A stretch of DNA of 37,710 nt from JADFOJ01 sp041580235 (GTDB taxonomy: Bacteria; Planctomycetota; Phycisphaerae; Phycisphaerales; SM1A02), in the NCBI GenBank assembly GCA_041580235.1, contig JBFGEG010000028.1:1-37710 (forward strand), written 5' to 3'. Below the pieces are notes generated by a model. That model was not told the DNA's origin. It ran no database searches and worked only from the letters and a program-made list of their open reading frames with translations. Positions within the stretch are counted from its first letter, which is position 1; the number at the start of each line of letters is the position of its first letter. This document shows positions 1-8,752 of this stretch, piece by piece. A program made the position numbers and the translations under genes.

Positions 1-204
1 CCCCCCCGCGCGCACGCAGGCCAGGCCCGCCGCGACCCACACGACTCCGTAAAGCAGCTGCCCGTAGCGATGGAAGTCGTAACGCAACTCGTCCTTGTGG
101 ACGATCATCACGAGGATCGCGGTGGTGTGCACTAGCGCGGCCGTGAGGGCGATGATCGAATCAACCAGCACCGTCACCCACACAATCCGGGGCGCGGGCG
201 TCAT
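1..204 (-). CDS. Small two-helix membrane protein, 3' end cut off
   Basis: The minus-strand frame opens with ATG at 204 and runs for 68 codons to the window edge without a stop. The peptide starts MTPAPRIVWV and has a hydrophobic helix (about residues 7-35), a short charged loop KDELRYDFHRY, and a second hydrophobic stretch (about 50-66). It follows nuoI by 58 bases on the same strand, so it is probably co-transcribed. NuoJ often follows NuoI, but this N-terminus does not look like NuoJ to me and the charged loop is unusual. I do not recognise the family. The coding call rests on the open frame, membrane pattern and operon position. Confidence 0.5.
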   Translation of the reverse strand, partial: MTPAPRIVWVTVLVDSIIALTAALVHTTAILVMIVHKDELRYDFHRYGQLLYGVVWVAAGLACVRAGG

Positions 205-262
205 CGCTCGTTCTCGTACCGGCAAGGCTCGTTGTGATTCGCCGCCCCGCTGCTCGCTCTTC

Positions 263-820
263 TTACATCGGCTTCTCGTCGATGGTCTGGTCATAGACCT
301 CCAACAGCTTCTCGCGGTCGAAGATCATCTCGCGACGGCTCAGACCCGTGATCTCGTAGTGCGGCGTGAGCTCGATGGCGTCGCAGGGGCACGCTTCCTC
401 GCACATGCCGCAGTAGATGCAGCGAAGCTCGTCGATGTCGAACTGTTTGGGGTACTTCTCGCGATCGGGCCAGGGCGACTCCTCGGCCACGATGTGAATG
501 CAGTTGGCCGGGCAGGCGGTCGCGCACATGAAGCACGCCACGCAGCGCACGCGGCCGTCCTCGTCGCGGTTGAGCCGGTGCACGCCCCGGAAGTTGCCGC
601 GGTACTGGCCGCCTTCCTCGACGGGGCGGTCGTCGCGCTTCTCCTCGGGGTACTGCAGCACCCAGATGTTCTTCTTGGTCTTGCCGTCCCGGCCGACGTT
701 CTGGAACAGGTGCCGCAGGGTCGTCCCCAGGCCCTGGAAGACGGCCGGAACGTACAGCGACTCCGTGCGCCCCAGACGCCTGGGCGTGACGTCGATGATC
801 TCCTGATCGCTGATCGCCAT
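263..820 (-). CDS. nuoI: NADH-quinone oxidoreductase subunit I (NuoI)
   Basis: This is the 185-residue peripheral-arm subunit of complex I that carries two [4Fe-4S] clusters between the hydrophilic arm and the quinone site. Two ferredoxin motifs are present: CVACFMCATACP (about residues 93-104) and CIYCGMCEEACP (about 132-143), each CxxCxxCxxxCP. The segment before them (LGTTLRHLFQNVGRDGKT) is the usual amphipathic lead-in. The frame stays open far upstream, but the residues there do not resemble NuoI, so I start at ATG 820 (MAISDQEI). It is divergent from the ATP synthase operon, with about 200 bases between them. The other nuo genes would lie outside the window. Confidence 0.92.
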   Translation of the reverse strand: MAISDQEIIDVTPRRLGRTESLYVPAVFQGLGTTLRHLFQNVGRDGKTKKNIWVLQYPEEKRDDRPVEEGGQYRGNFRGVHRLNRDEDGRVRCVACFMCATACPANCIHIVAEESPWPDREKYPKQFDIDELRCIYCGMCEEACPCDAIELTPHYEITGLSRREMIFDREKLLEVYDQTIDEKPM

Positions 821-921
821 GGTCCACCCCGCGGGTGGGCGGCGATGGTCACGCCGGCCCGCAGGCTCCATCCGAGGTTGGCGGCAGAACTCGCGACCGC
901 AGCGTTGCGGGCGGAAGCCTT

Positions 922-941
922 GGTGTCTACAGTGTAGCACC
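922..941. promoter_or_regulatory. Inverted repeat between nuoI and the atp operon
   Basis: The sequence GGTGtCTACAgTGTAGCACC has complementary arms with a 1-base centre and one unpaired base. It lies in the only spacer between the divergent nuoI and atp genes. Read on the minus strand it contains TACACT, a possible -10 box for nuoI. It could be an operator or the nuoI promoter; the role is inferred. Confidence 0.3.
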
Positions 942-1021
942 GGATTTGAGAAATCTTTCACAATGTCGGTTGGTGGGGCCGGTCGCACCTTCCCGGCAGC
1001 GAAAACGGAACGACGGCCACC

Positions 1022-1342
1022 ATGGGTGGTGAAGGCCGTCCAAGTCGAGACGTCGAAGGCGAGATCCGCGTCGGCTGGAGAATGGGTGGCCTCGGCATGG
1101 AGGTCGCCGCCCAGGTGGCGGCCGGTGCCCTGCTCGGCTGGCTCTTCGACCGATGGCGGGGCACGGCGCCGACCGGACTGCTCGTCGGCTCGGTGATCGG
1201 CATCGTCATCGGGCTCTGGAGCCTTGTCCGTGGAGCCCTCAAGCTCAACCGGGATCTCGACCGACAGCATCCCACCGCCGGCCGCGGCCGGCCACTGCCG
1301 CTCGAAGACGACGACGGCGACGACTGGAAGGACGAGGACTGA
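1022..1342 (+). CDS. AtpZ/AtpI-like ATP synthase accessory membrane protein
   Basis: A 106-residue protein at the head of the ATP synthase operon. After a polar N-terminus it has two hydrophobic segments (about residues 24-42 and 48-72) around the LLGWLFDRWRGTAPTG loop, the typical shape of AtpZ/AtpI-type 'F0F1 assembly' proteins. The tail is strongly acidic (EDDDGDDWKDED). Members of this family are thought to help c-ring assembly or Mg2+ supply; that is family knowledge, not visible here. No good ribosome binding site precedes the ATG at 1022. An internal ATG at 1082 (MGGLGMEVAA) is a possible alternative start. Confidence 0.75.
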   Translation: MGGEGRPSRDVEGEIRVGWRMGGLGMEVAAQVAAGALLGWLFDRWRGTAPTGLLVGSVIGIVIGLWSLVRGALKLNRDLDRQHPTAGRGRPLPLEDDDGDDWKDED

Positions 1343-1367
1343 CACGGGGGGATCGACCACAGGTTGC

Positions 1368-1796
1368 ATGCCCATGACCGCCACCCTCACCGACACTCGC
1401 GAGCCGACCTTCACCCTTCCCACTGGACGGCTCCTTGTCACGGTGTGCGCGGTCGCCGCGGCGGCGGCCGCCGCGTGGACGTTCGTGACGGCGCTTCTGG
1501 GCCCGCCCGACACGATCGCGGCCGGGTTCGCCGGGGCGACCGTGGTGGCCGTGGTCACCATCGGCAGCGTGCTGGCCATCCGGCCCTGGAAGCGGCGGCC
1601 CGTCAGCGCATGGACGACGCTGTGGCTCGCCGCCCTCATCGGCCGGCTGGTGCTCACCCCCGCCATTGCCTACCTGCTATACTCCGCGACCCCACTCGGC
1701 CTCATGCCGTTGATGCTGTCCGTCGCCGTGGCGTACGTGGTCGTTCAGATCAGTGAAGCGGCGGCGTTGGCGTCTTCTCTGAAACGAATCGTCTGA
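1368..1796 (+). CDS. Putative ATP synthase subunit I-like membrane protein
   Basis: A protein of about 142 residues with four predicted membrane helices: an alanine-rich first helix (LLVTVCAVAAAAAAAWTFV), a second around TIAAGFAGATVVAVVTIGSV, a third around LWLAALIGRLVLTPAIAYLL, and a fourth around LMLSVAVAYVVVQISEAA. Position between the AtpZ-like gene and atpB, the length and the four-helix layout fit the poorly conserved AtpI (subunit I) group. The frame is open further upstream, but that part reads like out-of-frame sequence overlapping the previous gene, so I start at ATG 1368; ATG 1374 is equally possible. The stop is 25 bases before atpB. Family assignment is by context more than by motif. 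Confidence 0.65.
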   Translation: MPMTATLTDTREPTFTLPTGRLLVTVCAVAAAAAAAWTFVTALLGPPDTIAAGFAGATVVAVVTIGSVLAIRPWKRRPVSAWTTLWLAALIGRLVLTPAIAYLLYSATPLGLMPLMLSVAVAYVVVQISEAAALASSLKRIV

Positions 1797-1821
1797 ACAC
1801 GAGCCCAGGTGCCGCACGCCG

Positions 1822-2742
1822 ATGTTCCTCCTCGCTGCCGACGACCCCACCGCCCACGTCAGGGACTTCATCCTGATCGAGACGGCCGACGGTTTCCCGA
1901 TATTGACCATGCACATGGTCACGATCATCGTGGTCGCCGCCCTTCTTGTCGCGGTGATGGTGGTGGCATCCAGGGCGATTGCCACGGGCCCGGAGACCGA
2001 GGGCAACGACCGCTACCTGACCAGGGGCCGGCTCGGCCAGCTCGTGGAGACGATGATCGTGTACCTCCGCGACGAGATGCTCGTCCCCGTGCTGGGCGAG
2101 AAGCACACCCAGCGGTACCTGCCGTACCTCATGACGCTGTTTTTCTTCATTCTCTTCCAGAACGTGTTCGGGCTCATTCCCGTCGTGGACATCCTGCACC
2201 TCGGCGGCGTTCACGAGCCATGGTTCGGCGGAACGGCCACCGCGAACATCATGGTTACGGGCGCGCTGGCGCTCATCTCGTTCGTCGCGATCGAACTGCA
2301 CGCCCTGCGCGAGCAGGGCATCAAGGGCTGGATCCTCCACAACTTCGGGGGACTCGTACCCGGGCCCCTGTTCCTGTTGCCGATCGCGCTTCTGGTGTTC
2401 GTGGTGGAGCTGGCCGGGCACCTCATCAAGCCCACGGCCCTGGCCATTCGTCTCTTCGCCAACATGGTGGCGGGCCACACGCTCATGGCCGTGCTCGTCG
2501 GATTCGGCCTGGCCGCGGCGAAGGGCGGCATGGGGTGGCTGGGCATCGGCTCGATCACCGCCATCAGCGGCATCGCCGCCGTGCTCATCATGTTCCTCGA
2601 GGTGTTCGTCGCCTTCCTCCAGGCATTCATCTTCATGTTCCTGACCGCCGTGTTCATCAGCCTCATGTCGCACCACGACGAAGAGCACGAGCACGAAGAG
2701 AAGAAGGCCGAGCCGGCGCTGGAACCGGCCGCGGCTGCATAA
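1822..2742 (+). CDS. atpB: F0F1 ATP synthase subunit a
   Basis: Subunit a forms the two proton half-channels beside the c-ring. The 306-residue protein has the expected hydrophobic helices (first near residues 31-50, pair near 103-122 and 144-160, long C-terminal helices). The hallmark segment KPTALAIRLFANMVAGHTLM is intact, with the essential arginine at residue 210, and the last helix carries Q267 in FLQAFIFMFL. A short histidine- and glutamate-rich tail (HHDEEHEHEE) follows the last helix and is not a standard part of the protein. It is followed by atpE after 99 bases. Confidence 0.96.
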   Translation: MFLLAADDPTAHVRDFILIETADGFPILTMHMVTIIVVAALLVAVMVVASRAIATGPETEGNDRYLTRGRLGQLVETMIVYLRDEMLVPVLGEKHTQRYLPYLMTLFFFILFQNVFGLIPVVDILHLGGVHEPWFGGTATANIMVTGALALISFVAIELHALREQGIKGWILHNFGGLVPGPLFLLPIALLVFVVELAGHLIKPTALAIRLFANMVAGHTLMAVLVGFGLAAAKGGMGWLGIGSITAISGIAAVLIMFLEVFVAFLQAFIFMFLTAVFISLMSHHDEEHEHEEKKAEPALEPAAAA

Positions 2743-2841
2743 TTGATGATGGGTCGGCGTGACTGTGGGACACGCCGCCTGAACCCGGTTCCCGATGCAA
2801 GGGCAGCCCACCCACAGGGCCGCCAAGGAGAGACGTTTCGA

Positions 2842-3192
2842 ATGGCCAAGCTCCTTCTCATGATGTTGATGGCCTTCGCGGCCGTCACCCTGCTCGCAAC
2901 CGCAACGGCGACCGCGGCCCCCGAGGCGGCCGTGCCGTTCGGCGGGCTCCTGCTGGCGCAGGCCCAGATGGCCGGCCTCGGCGGAGGCCTCGCGGCCGGC
3001 CTCGGCGTGGTCGGGGCGGGCATCGGCATCGGCCGTATCGGCGGCAGCGCCGTGGAGGCGATCGCGCGTCAGCCCGAGATGGCCGGCCGCATCTTCATCA
3101 ACATGATCCTGACCGCGGCGCTGGTCGAGGGTGTTGCGCTGTTCTCCGTCATCGTCGGCGTCATCGCCCTGGGCAAGATTCCCGCGCCGTGA
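2842..3192 (+). CDS. atpE: F0F1 ATP synthase subunit c with N-terminal leader
   Basis: Subunit c, the proton-carrying ring component, 116 residues from ATG 2842; an AAGGAGAGA ribosome site at about 2825 decides this start. The core is the usual helical hairpin: a glycine-rich first helix (GLGVVGAGIGIGRIGG), a polar loop ARQPE (residues 75-79), and a second helix with the ion-binding glutamate E96 in ALVEGVALF. The glutamate is followed by G, and the first helix lacks the Gln of Na+ rings, so proton coupling is expected. About 30 residues at the N-terminus (MAKLLLMMLMAF to TATATAAPEAA) look like a cleavable signal peptide, making the protein longer than the usual 70-90 residues. Confidence 0.95.
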   Translation: MAKLLLMMLMAFAAVTLLATATATAAPEAAVPFGGLLLAQAQMAGLGGGLAAGLGVVGAGIGIGRIGGSAVEAIARQPEMAGRIFINMILTAALVEGVALFSVIVGVIALGKIPAP

Positions 3193-3216
3193 CCGGCTCG
3201 CAAAGAGGTTCACGAC

Positions 3217-3765
3217 ATGTATCTGCTGCTTGCTGCTGAAGAAGCCGCTCATGCCCCCCAACAGCCGGATCTCATGGCCTTGACCTGGCTGCCGGCGGTC
3301 ACATCGCTGGTGGTCTTCCTGATCGCCTTTCTCTTTCTGTACGTGCGGGTCTGGCCCCGCATCGTCCAGGGGCTCGAAGACCGCCAGAAGAAGATCCGCC
3401 AGGAGATCGAGAACGCCGAGCAGGCCCGTGAGCAGGCCAAGGCGGCGCTGGCCGAGTACGAGACGGAGCTCGCCAACGCCCGCCACGAGGCCAACGAGAT
3501 GATTGCGCAGGCCAAAGCCGACGCCAAGGCCGTCGCCAAGGAGCTGCGCGACCGCAACGAGGTGGAGCTCGCTGAGATGAAGCAGCGCGCGCAGCGCGAT
3601 CTCGACGGCGCCAAGCGGGCCGCGATTTCCGAGCTGCACGCGGAAGCGGCCACGCTCGCCGCGGACATCGCCGGCAAGATCCTCAAGCGGGAGATCTCCA
3701 TCGCGGACCAGAAGCGTCTCGTCGACGAGTCGCTCGAGGAGCTCGCCGGGGTCGGCGAGGACTGA
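3217..3765 (+). CDS. atpF: F0F1 ATP synthase subunit b
   Basis: Subunit b, the peripheral stalk, 182 residues. One membrane helix (about residues 25-46, LPAVTSLVVFLIAFLFLYVR) is followed by a long charged alpha-helical coiled coil rich in Glu, Lys, Ala and Gln (about 50-150) and a delta-binding tail. The order c, b, delta is canonical. It lies 24 bases after atpE and 6 bases before atpH, so it is clearly co-transcribed. Only one b gene is seen, so a homodimeric stalk is the simplest reading. Confidence 0.95.
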   Translation: MYLLLAAEEAAHAPQQPDLMALTWLPAVTSLVVFLIAFLFLYVRVWPRIVQGLEDRQKKIRQEIENAEQAREQAKAALAEYETELANARHEANEMIAQAKADAKAVAKELRDRNEVELAEMKQRAQRDLDGAKRAAISELHAEAATLAADIAGKILKREISIADQKRLVDESLEELAGVGED

Positions 3766-3771
3766 TTCAGC

Positions 3772-4392
3772 ATGAACCGCCACACCGACGCCATCGCCAA
3801 CGTGTACGGCAGGAGCCTCTATGAGCTCGCCGAGGAGGCCGGCGGTCACGACAAGATCGTCGAAGTGGCCGAGGAGCTGGAACAGACGTGCGAGCTGGCG
3901 CGGGCCGATCGGTCGTTTCGCGAGTTCCTCGGCTCACCCATCATCGACACGACCCGGCGGGGCGAGGCGCTCAAGCGCATTTTCCACGGCAAGGTGACGG
4001 ATCTCGTGCTGCGATTCCTGCTCGTGCTGAACGGCAACGGGCGGCTGGGCCACCTGGAGATGATCGGCGACGCCTACGACCGGCTCGTCCACGAGGCATT
4101 CGGCCGAGTCGAGGTGGATGTCTACACGCCGTCGGCCCCGGAAGCAGACCAGATCGATTCACTCAAGCAGCGGATCGCGGCGGCCCTCGGCAAGGAGCCG
4201 GTGGTCTACACCTACTCCGACCCCACGATGATCGGCGGCCTCAAGCTCCGCATCGGCGATCAGCTCATCGACGGCTCAATCGCCAGCCGCCTGAGACGAA
4301 TGCGGCAGAACCTGCTCACCTCGGGCGGCTCGATGATTCGCGAGCGGCTGGCCAGCATCATTGAGGACATCAAGGACGGGAGTGACCAATGA
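3772..4392 (+). CDS. atpH: F0F1 ATP synthase subunit delta
   Basis: Subunit delta (OSCP) connects the b stalk to the top of F1. The 206-residue protein begins with the family's N-terminal helical domain (IANVYGRSLYELAEEAGGHD; FLGSPIIDTTRRGEALKRIF; VLRFLLVLNGNGRLGHL). It ends with the conserved C-terminal domain (EPVVYTYSDPTMIGGLKLRIGDQLIDGSI, then a terminal helix). Its stop codon overlaps the next start as ATGA (4389-4392), which couples its translation to the SIMPL-domain gene, not to atpA. Confidence 0.94.
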   Translation: MNRHTDAIANVYGRSLYELAEEAGGHDKIVEVAEELEQTCELARADRSFREFLGSPIIDTTRRGEALKRIFHGKVTDLVLRFLLVLNGNGRLGHLEMIGDAYDRLVHEAFGRVEVDVYTPSAPEADQIDSLKQRIAAALGKEPVVYTYSDPTMIGGLKLRIGDQLIDGSIASRLRRMRQNLLTSGGSMIRERLASIIEDIKDGSDQ

Positions 4393-5129
4393 ACGCGCTG
4401 GCCCTGGCCTTCGTGATCGCGGTGTCCGGCCTCGCCCAGAGCACGCAGCCGGACCGGGGGGGCGAGCCCCCCGTGCCGACCCTCACCGTGCGCGGTGAGG
4501 CCATCCTGTACCGGCCCGCCGACCAGCTGCGTCTGTCCATCGGCGTGGTGACCGAGTCGGTGGACGCCACGGAGGCCCTGCGCGCCAACAGCCGCCGCAT
4601 GCAGGACTGCGTCAAGGCCCTCACCAAGGTCGGCCTGACCAAGCAGGAGTGCAAGACCGGCCGGTTCAGCATTCAGCCGCAGTACGCCAGGCGTCCACGC
4701 GACGCGAACGCCGACTGGACGCCGCGCATCATCGGCTACCGGGTGACCAACACGCTGTCGATCCGGACGCGGCAGATCGACCTCGCCGGCGAGATCATCC
4801 AAGCCGCCAACGAGGCGGGCGCCAACTCCATCGACTCCATCGGCTTCGATCTGGCCAACCCCCGAACGCACCGCGCCGAGGCCATCGCCTCCGCCACGGA
4901 GAATGCCCGGTCCGACGCCGGCGTCCTGGCCGAGGCGAGCGAGGTCCGGCTCGTGCGTATCCTCTCGATCAACCTGGACCAGGCGGGCTGGCGCCCGCCC
5001 GTCCCCATGATGCAGGCCGGTCGCGCCGTGGCCATGGCCGAGGCGGTCGCGCCCCCGCCGATCGAGCCCGGAGAGGTGACCGTCGAGGCCTCGGTCACCA
5101 TCGTCTATGAGATCGCCCCCAGGTCCTGA
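4389..5129 (+). CDS. SIMPL-domain (DUF541/YggE-like) exported protein
   Basis: A 246-residue protein with an N-terminal signal peptide (MNALALAFVIAVSGLAQS) and a SIMPL (DUF541) domain. Recognisable parts are the opening TLTVRGEAILYRPADQLRLS, the RMQDCVKALTKVGLTKQECK helix, the IIGYRVTNTLSIRTRQID strand, and the closing EVTVEASVTIVYEI. Family members are periplasmic or envelope proteins linked to oxidative stress or signalling, with no agreed biochemical function. It sits inside the ATP synthase operon between atpH and atpA, overlapping atpH by 4 bases and ending 26 bases before atpA. Same strand, tight spacing and similar codon use argue for a real operon member. No known role in F-type ATPase explains this. 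Confidence 0.88.
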   Translation: MNALALAFVIAVSGLAQSTQPDRGGEPPVPTLTVRGEAILYRPADQLRLSIGVVTESVDATEALRANSRRMQDCVKALTKVGLTKQECKTGRFSIQPQYARRPRDANADWTPRIIGYRVTNTLSIRTRQIDLAGEIIQAANEAGANSIDSIGFDLANPRTHRAEAIASATENARSDAGVLAEASEVRLVRILSINLDQAGWRPPVPMMQAGRAVAMAEAVAPPPIEPGEVTVEASVTIVYEIAPRS

Positions 5130-5155
5130 ACCCGTCCCCTGACCCCGGAAGTGCC

Positions 5156-6721
<1,566 letters not shown>

Positions 6722-6914
6722 CGGCGGTCGCGGCCGCGCGATGTCTCGTCGGGGCCCCGCCAACAGTAGTGGCACCGGTGAGCTGGCTGCTCAGCCACCG
6801 CCGCCCGGGTGAGGTGCTCTGCACCCTCAATCAGCGGCACGACCTGCCCGCGGGCCTGAACCAGCGGTTCAGTGCTGCGGCGCATGCACCGATAGCAGGA
6901 CTTGGAGGTGCCCG

Positions 6915-7349
6915 ATGAAGCTGATCGCTGCTGCCGTCGCCGTTGCCCTGCCCCTCGTCATGGGCTGCTCGGCCGCCTCGCCCACCGACGATTATCGGGC
7001 TCGTACCGAGGCGAGTCGCGCCTATCGACAAGAGTCACTGGACCGGGAAGCACAGAACCAGGCCGCGATGGCGAAAGCAGAGCCCGTGCTTCAGGAATGG
7101 ACGGAGACGGCGATCGAGCGTGCGCTGCGTCTCGATGACGGACAGACGGATCCCCGCGTGATCGCCGAAGAGGCCGCCAGGGCCGGCTCCTATGCGGGGC
7201 AGGTCCGTCGCATCTTGAGCAAGGCGCCGGCGTACAAGGACGCGGCGAACGTCGGCAAGCGCATCGAAATCTGGGAGGCCGGCATCATCCAGGTCGCCAC
7301 CACCGAGATTCGTCGAGCCCGCGTGATAGCCGCCGCCCACCCCGAATGA
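6915..7349 (+). CDS. Small lipoprotein of unknown function
   Basis: A 144-residue protein with a type II signal peptide: MKLIAAAVAVALPLVMGC, where the lipobox VMGC gives the lipidated cysteine at residue 18. The mature part is mostly charged and helical (ASRAYRQESLDREAQNQAAM; ALRLDDGQTDPRVIAEEAAR) with no cysteines. A clear ribosome site GGAGGTG precedes the ATG. I do not recognise a family. It lies 193 bases downstream of atpA and is convergent with the acyltransferase gene. The 193-base spacer before it holds only a weak hairpin (6779-6793) with no T-run and no obvious atp gene remnant. Confidence 0.75.
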   Translation: MKLIAAAVAVALPLVMGCSAASPTDDYRARTEASRAYRQESLDREAQNQAAMAKAEPVLQEWTETAIERALRLDDGQTDPRVIAEEAARAGSYAGQVRRILSKAPAYKDAANVGKRIEIWEAGIIQVATTEIRRARVIAAAHPE

Positions 7350-7400
7350 GACGCCCCGACACTGGCTCACCCCTCAGCCCACGAATCCGGGTGACGGCGT

Positions 7401-8393
7401 TCACTCGAAGCCGAGCGGTTTGTGGAGTTGCTCGATAAGCGGCTCGTCGACCCACGGCAGCTCGCGGAGCTTGCGCGTCAACGACTCCGGCATCGGCTTG
7501 CCCTCCAGCTCGAACCGCGGCCGGCTCTTCCACCGGCGGTGCATCCAGAGGTAGTCCTCCGGGTGCTCTCGGACCATCTGCTCGATGGCCCACACGTACC
7601 GGGCCGTGATGTAGTGCAATGGATCCGTCTTGTCCGCCCAGTCCTCGGGCCGGATGATGTCCGTCGGCGCGATCTCGTACTTGAGACGGTCGGGCTCGAT
7701 CCTCCGGGCGTACCCGCAGAGCACCGGCAGCTTCATGTTCATGGCGAGGAGCCCGACGGTCTTGGGGGTGCTCGCCAGCCGGCCAAAAAACGGCACGAAC
7801 ACGCCCCGCTTTCCCCCGTTCTGATCGGCGATGAAGCCGACGGCCTCGCGATTCCTGATCGCCTCGATGATCTTGACGTCGGCGTTGTCCCACTTCTCGA
7901 TGACGTTCAGACCGCGACTGCGGCGAACGCCGAGTACCCAGTCGTTGATGAGCGGGTTGTCCAGGGGGCGGGCGGTGGCGGCGATGGCGTGACCCTCCAG
8001 GCTGAAGAAGTACCCGATCGCCTCCCAGTTGCCGAAGTGGCCCGTCACGAGCACCATCGGCACGCGTGCTTTGAACATCGGCAGCGCCGACAGCGGATCC
8101 TTGCGCACCAGGTGCTCTTCGTAATTGTCCTTGCGGATGCGGCGGGGCATGAAGATCATCTCGACCGCCAGCTGGGCGAACCGCTCACACGAGCGTCGCG
8201 CGATCTCCATCACGTGACCGTCGTCCCACTGGGGAAACGCGAGCCGGACGTGTCGGACGGCACGCTGCCGGTGCCGACGGTCGAGGCGGAAGGCGGCGCG
8301 GCCGATCGCCGACGCGACCTTCAGGCTCCCCCGCACGCCGATCAGCTGCGCCGCACCCACCAGCGCGCGGAGCGTCAGATACTGCGACCACAT
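7401..8393 (-). CDS. LpxL/HtrB-like lipid A acyltransferase
   Basis: A 330-residue member of the lysophospholipid/lipid A acyltransferase family, which transfers a secondary acyl chain to lipid A on the inner face of the inner membrane. The catalytic HX4E motif HFGNWE is at residues 119-124. Other family marks are AVRHVRLAFP near residue 44, FIADQNGGKRGVFVPFFG, and the late DYLWMHRRWKSRP. An N-terminal hydrophobic helix is present. I start at ATG 8393 (MWSQYLTL); the frame continues to a TTG at 8429. Its presence implies a Gram-negative-type outer leaflet lipid, but the exact substrate and acyl chain cannot be read from sequence. Confidence 0.85.
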   Translation of the reverse strand: MWSQYLTLRALVGAAQLIGVRGSLKVASAIGRAAFRLDRRHRQRAVRHVRLAFPQWDDGHVMEIARRSCERFAQLAVEMIFMPRRIRKDNYEEHLVRKDPLSALPMFKARVPMVLVTGHFGNWEAIGYFFSLEGHAIAATARPLDNPLINDWVLGVRRSRGLNVIEKWDNADVKIIEAIRNREAVGFIADQNGGKRGVFVPFFGRLASTPKTVGLLAMNMKLPVLCGYARRIEPDRLKYEIAPTDIIRPEDWADKTDPLHYITARYVWAIEQMVREHPEDYLWMHRRWKSRPRFELEGKPMPESLTRKLRELPWVDEPLIEQLHKPLGFE

Positions 8394-8577
8394 GGCGACT
8401 GGACCGGGAACTCGCGGCACAATCGCCAACTGTCGCTCAGAGCCACGCCCGTTTCAAGTCGCCGCGGAGACCGGGCGCGATGCAATGCTCTGATTCACAG
8501 CAATTTACGACAGCTGACCGAGACACCCGGCCGGAACCCGACCGCCGCCGGCCCCAGGGCCGAGACGAGAAAAACCC

Positions 8578-8605
8578 TTGCAAACGGCCGGATGTGCCGT
8601 ACTCT
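8578..8605 (+). promoter_or_regulatory. Candidate promoter of the PEP-CTERM gene
   Basis: TTGCAA (8578-8583) and TACTCT (8600-8605) are separated by 16 bases, a reasonable sigma-70-type pair in otherwise very GC-rich sequence. A start point near 8612 would give a leader of about 140 bases containing the two hairpins described next. Confidence 0.4.
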
Positions 8606-8617
8606 GGGCCTCGCGGC

Positions 8618-8646
8618 GGCCGGCACGGGGAAGGAAGGAGCCGGCC
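8618..8646 (+). promoter_or_regulatory. Leader hairpin 1 with purine-rich loop
   Basis: GGCCGGC (8618-8624) pairs perfectly with GCCGGCC (8640-8646). The 15-base loop is ACGGGGAAGGAAGGA, almost all purine and similar to a ribosome site. It lies between the candidate promoter and the start codon of the PEP-CTERM gene. Confidence 0.4.
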
Positions 8647-8689
8647 ACGCACCCCGGGGCGACAACCAGCCATGAAGAGAGAGAGCCTG

Positions 8690-8716
8690 GAACGGGCTTT
8701 TTTTGTTGGCCCGTTC
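8690..8716 (+). promoter_or_regulatory. Leader hairpin 2 with T-rich loop
   Basis: GAACGGGC (8690-8697) pairs perfectly with GCCCGTTC (8709-8716), an 8-base-pair stem with loop TTTTTTTGTTG. A weaker upstream pairing, AGCC (8684-8687) with GGCT (8695-8698), would instead place the T-run directly after a stem, as in a terminator. The two pairings exclude each other, so an attenuator is conceivable. Confidence 0.45.
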
Positions 8717-8752
8717 AAACGTCCCGGAAGCTCCAGGAGGAGGGGCAGCAGG

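Noticed and set aside
1677..1690. TATACT-like promoter inside the subunit-I-like gene
   Set aside because: It falls within a coding membrane helix (Leu-Leu-Tyr-Ser codons) and is not placed for atpB with a supporting -35.
1750..3849. A 699-codon open frame on the minus strand across atpB to atpF
   Set aside because: It lies opposite four recognisable ATP synthase genes, and its product is His/Glu/Arg/Gly-rich with no family features.
6722..6914. Decayed atpG in the spacer after atpA
   Set aside because: No frame in this spacer shows gamma-subunit motifs. It is GC-rich with a NotI-like palindrome and one weak hairpin.
8647..8680. Possible GEMM-type (cyclic di-GMP) riboswitch start, CACGCACCCCGGGGCGACAACC
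   Set aside because: The opening resembles the motif, but the GNRA-loop hairpin and the later GACGCAAAGC-like core are missing.
8672..8752. Earlier in-frame ATG at 8672 as the start of the PEP-CTERM protein
   Set aside because: It would add a charged 27-residue N-terminus before a normal signal peptide and ignores the AGGAGGAGG ribosome site next to ATG 8753.
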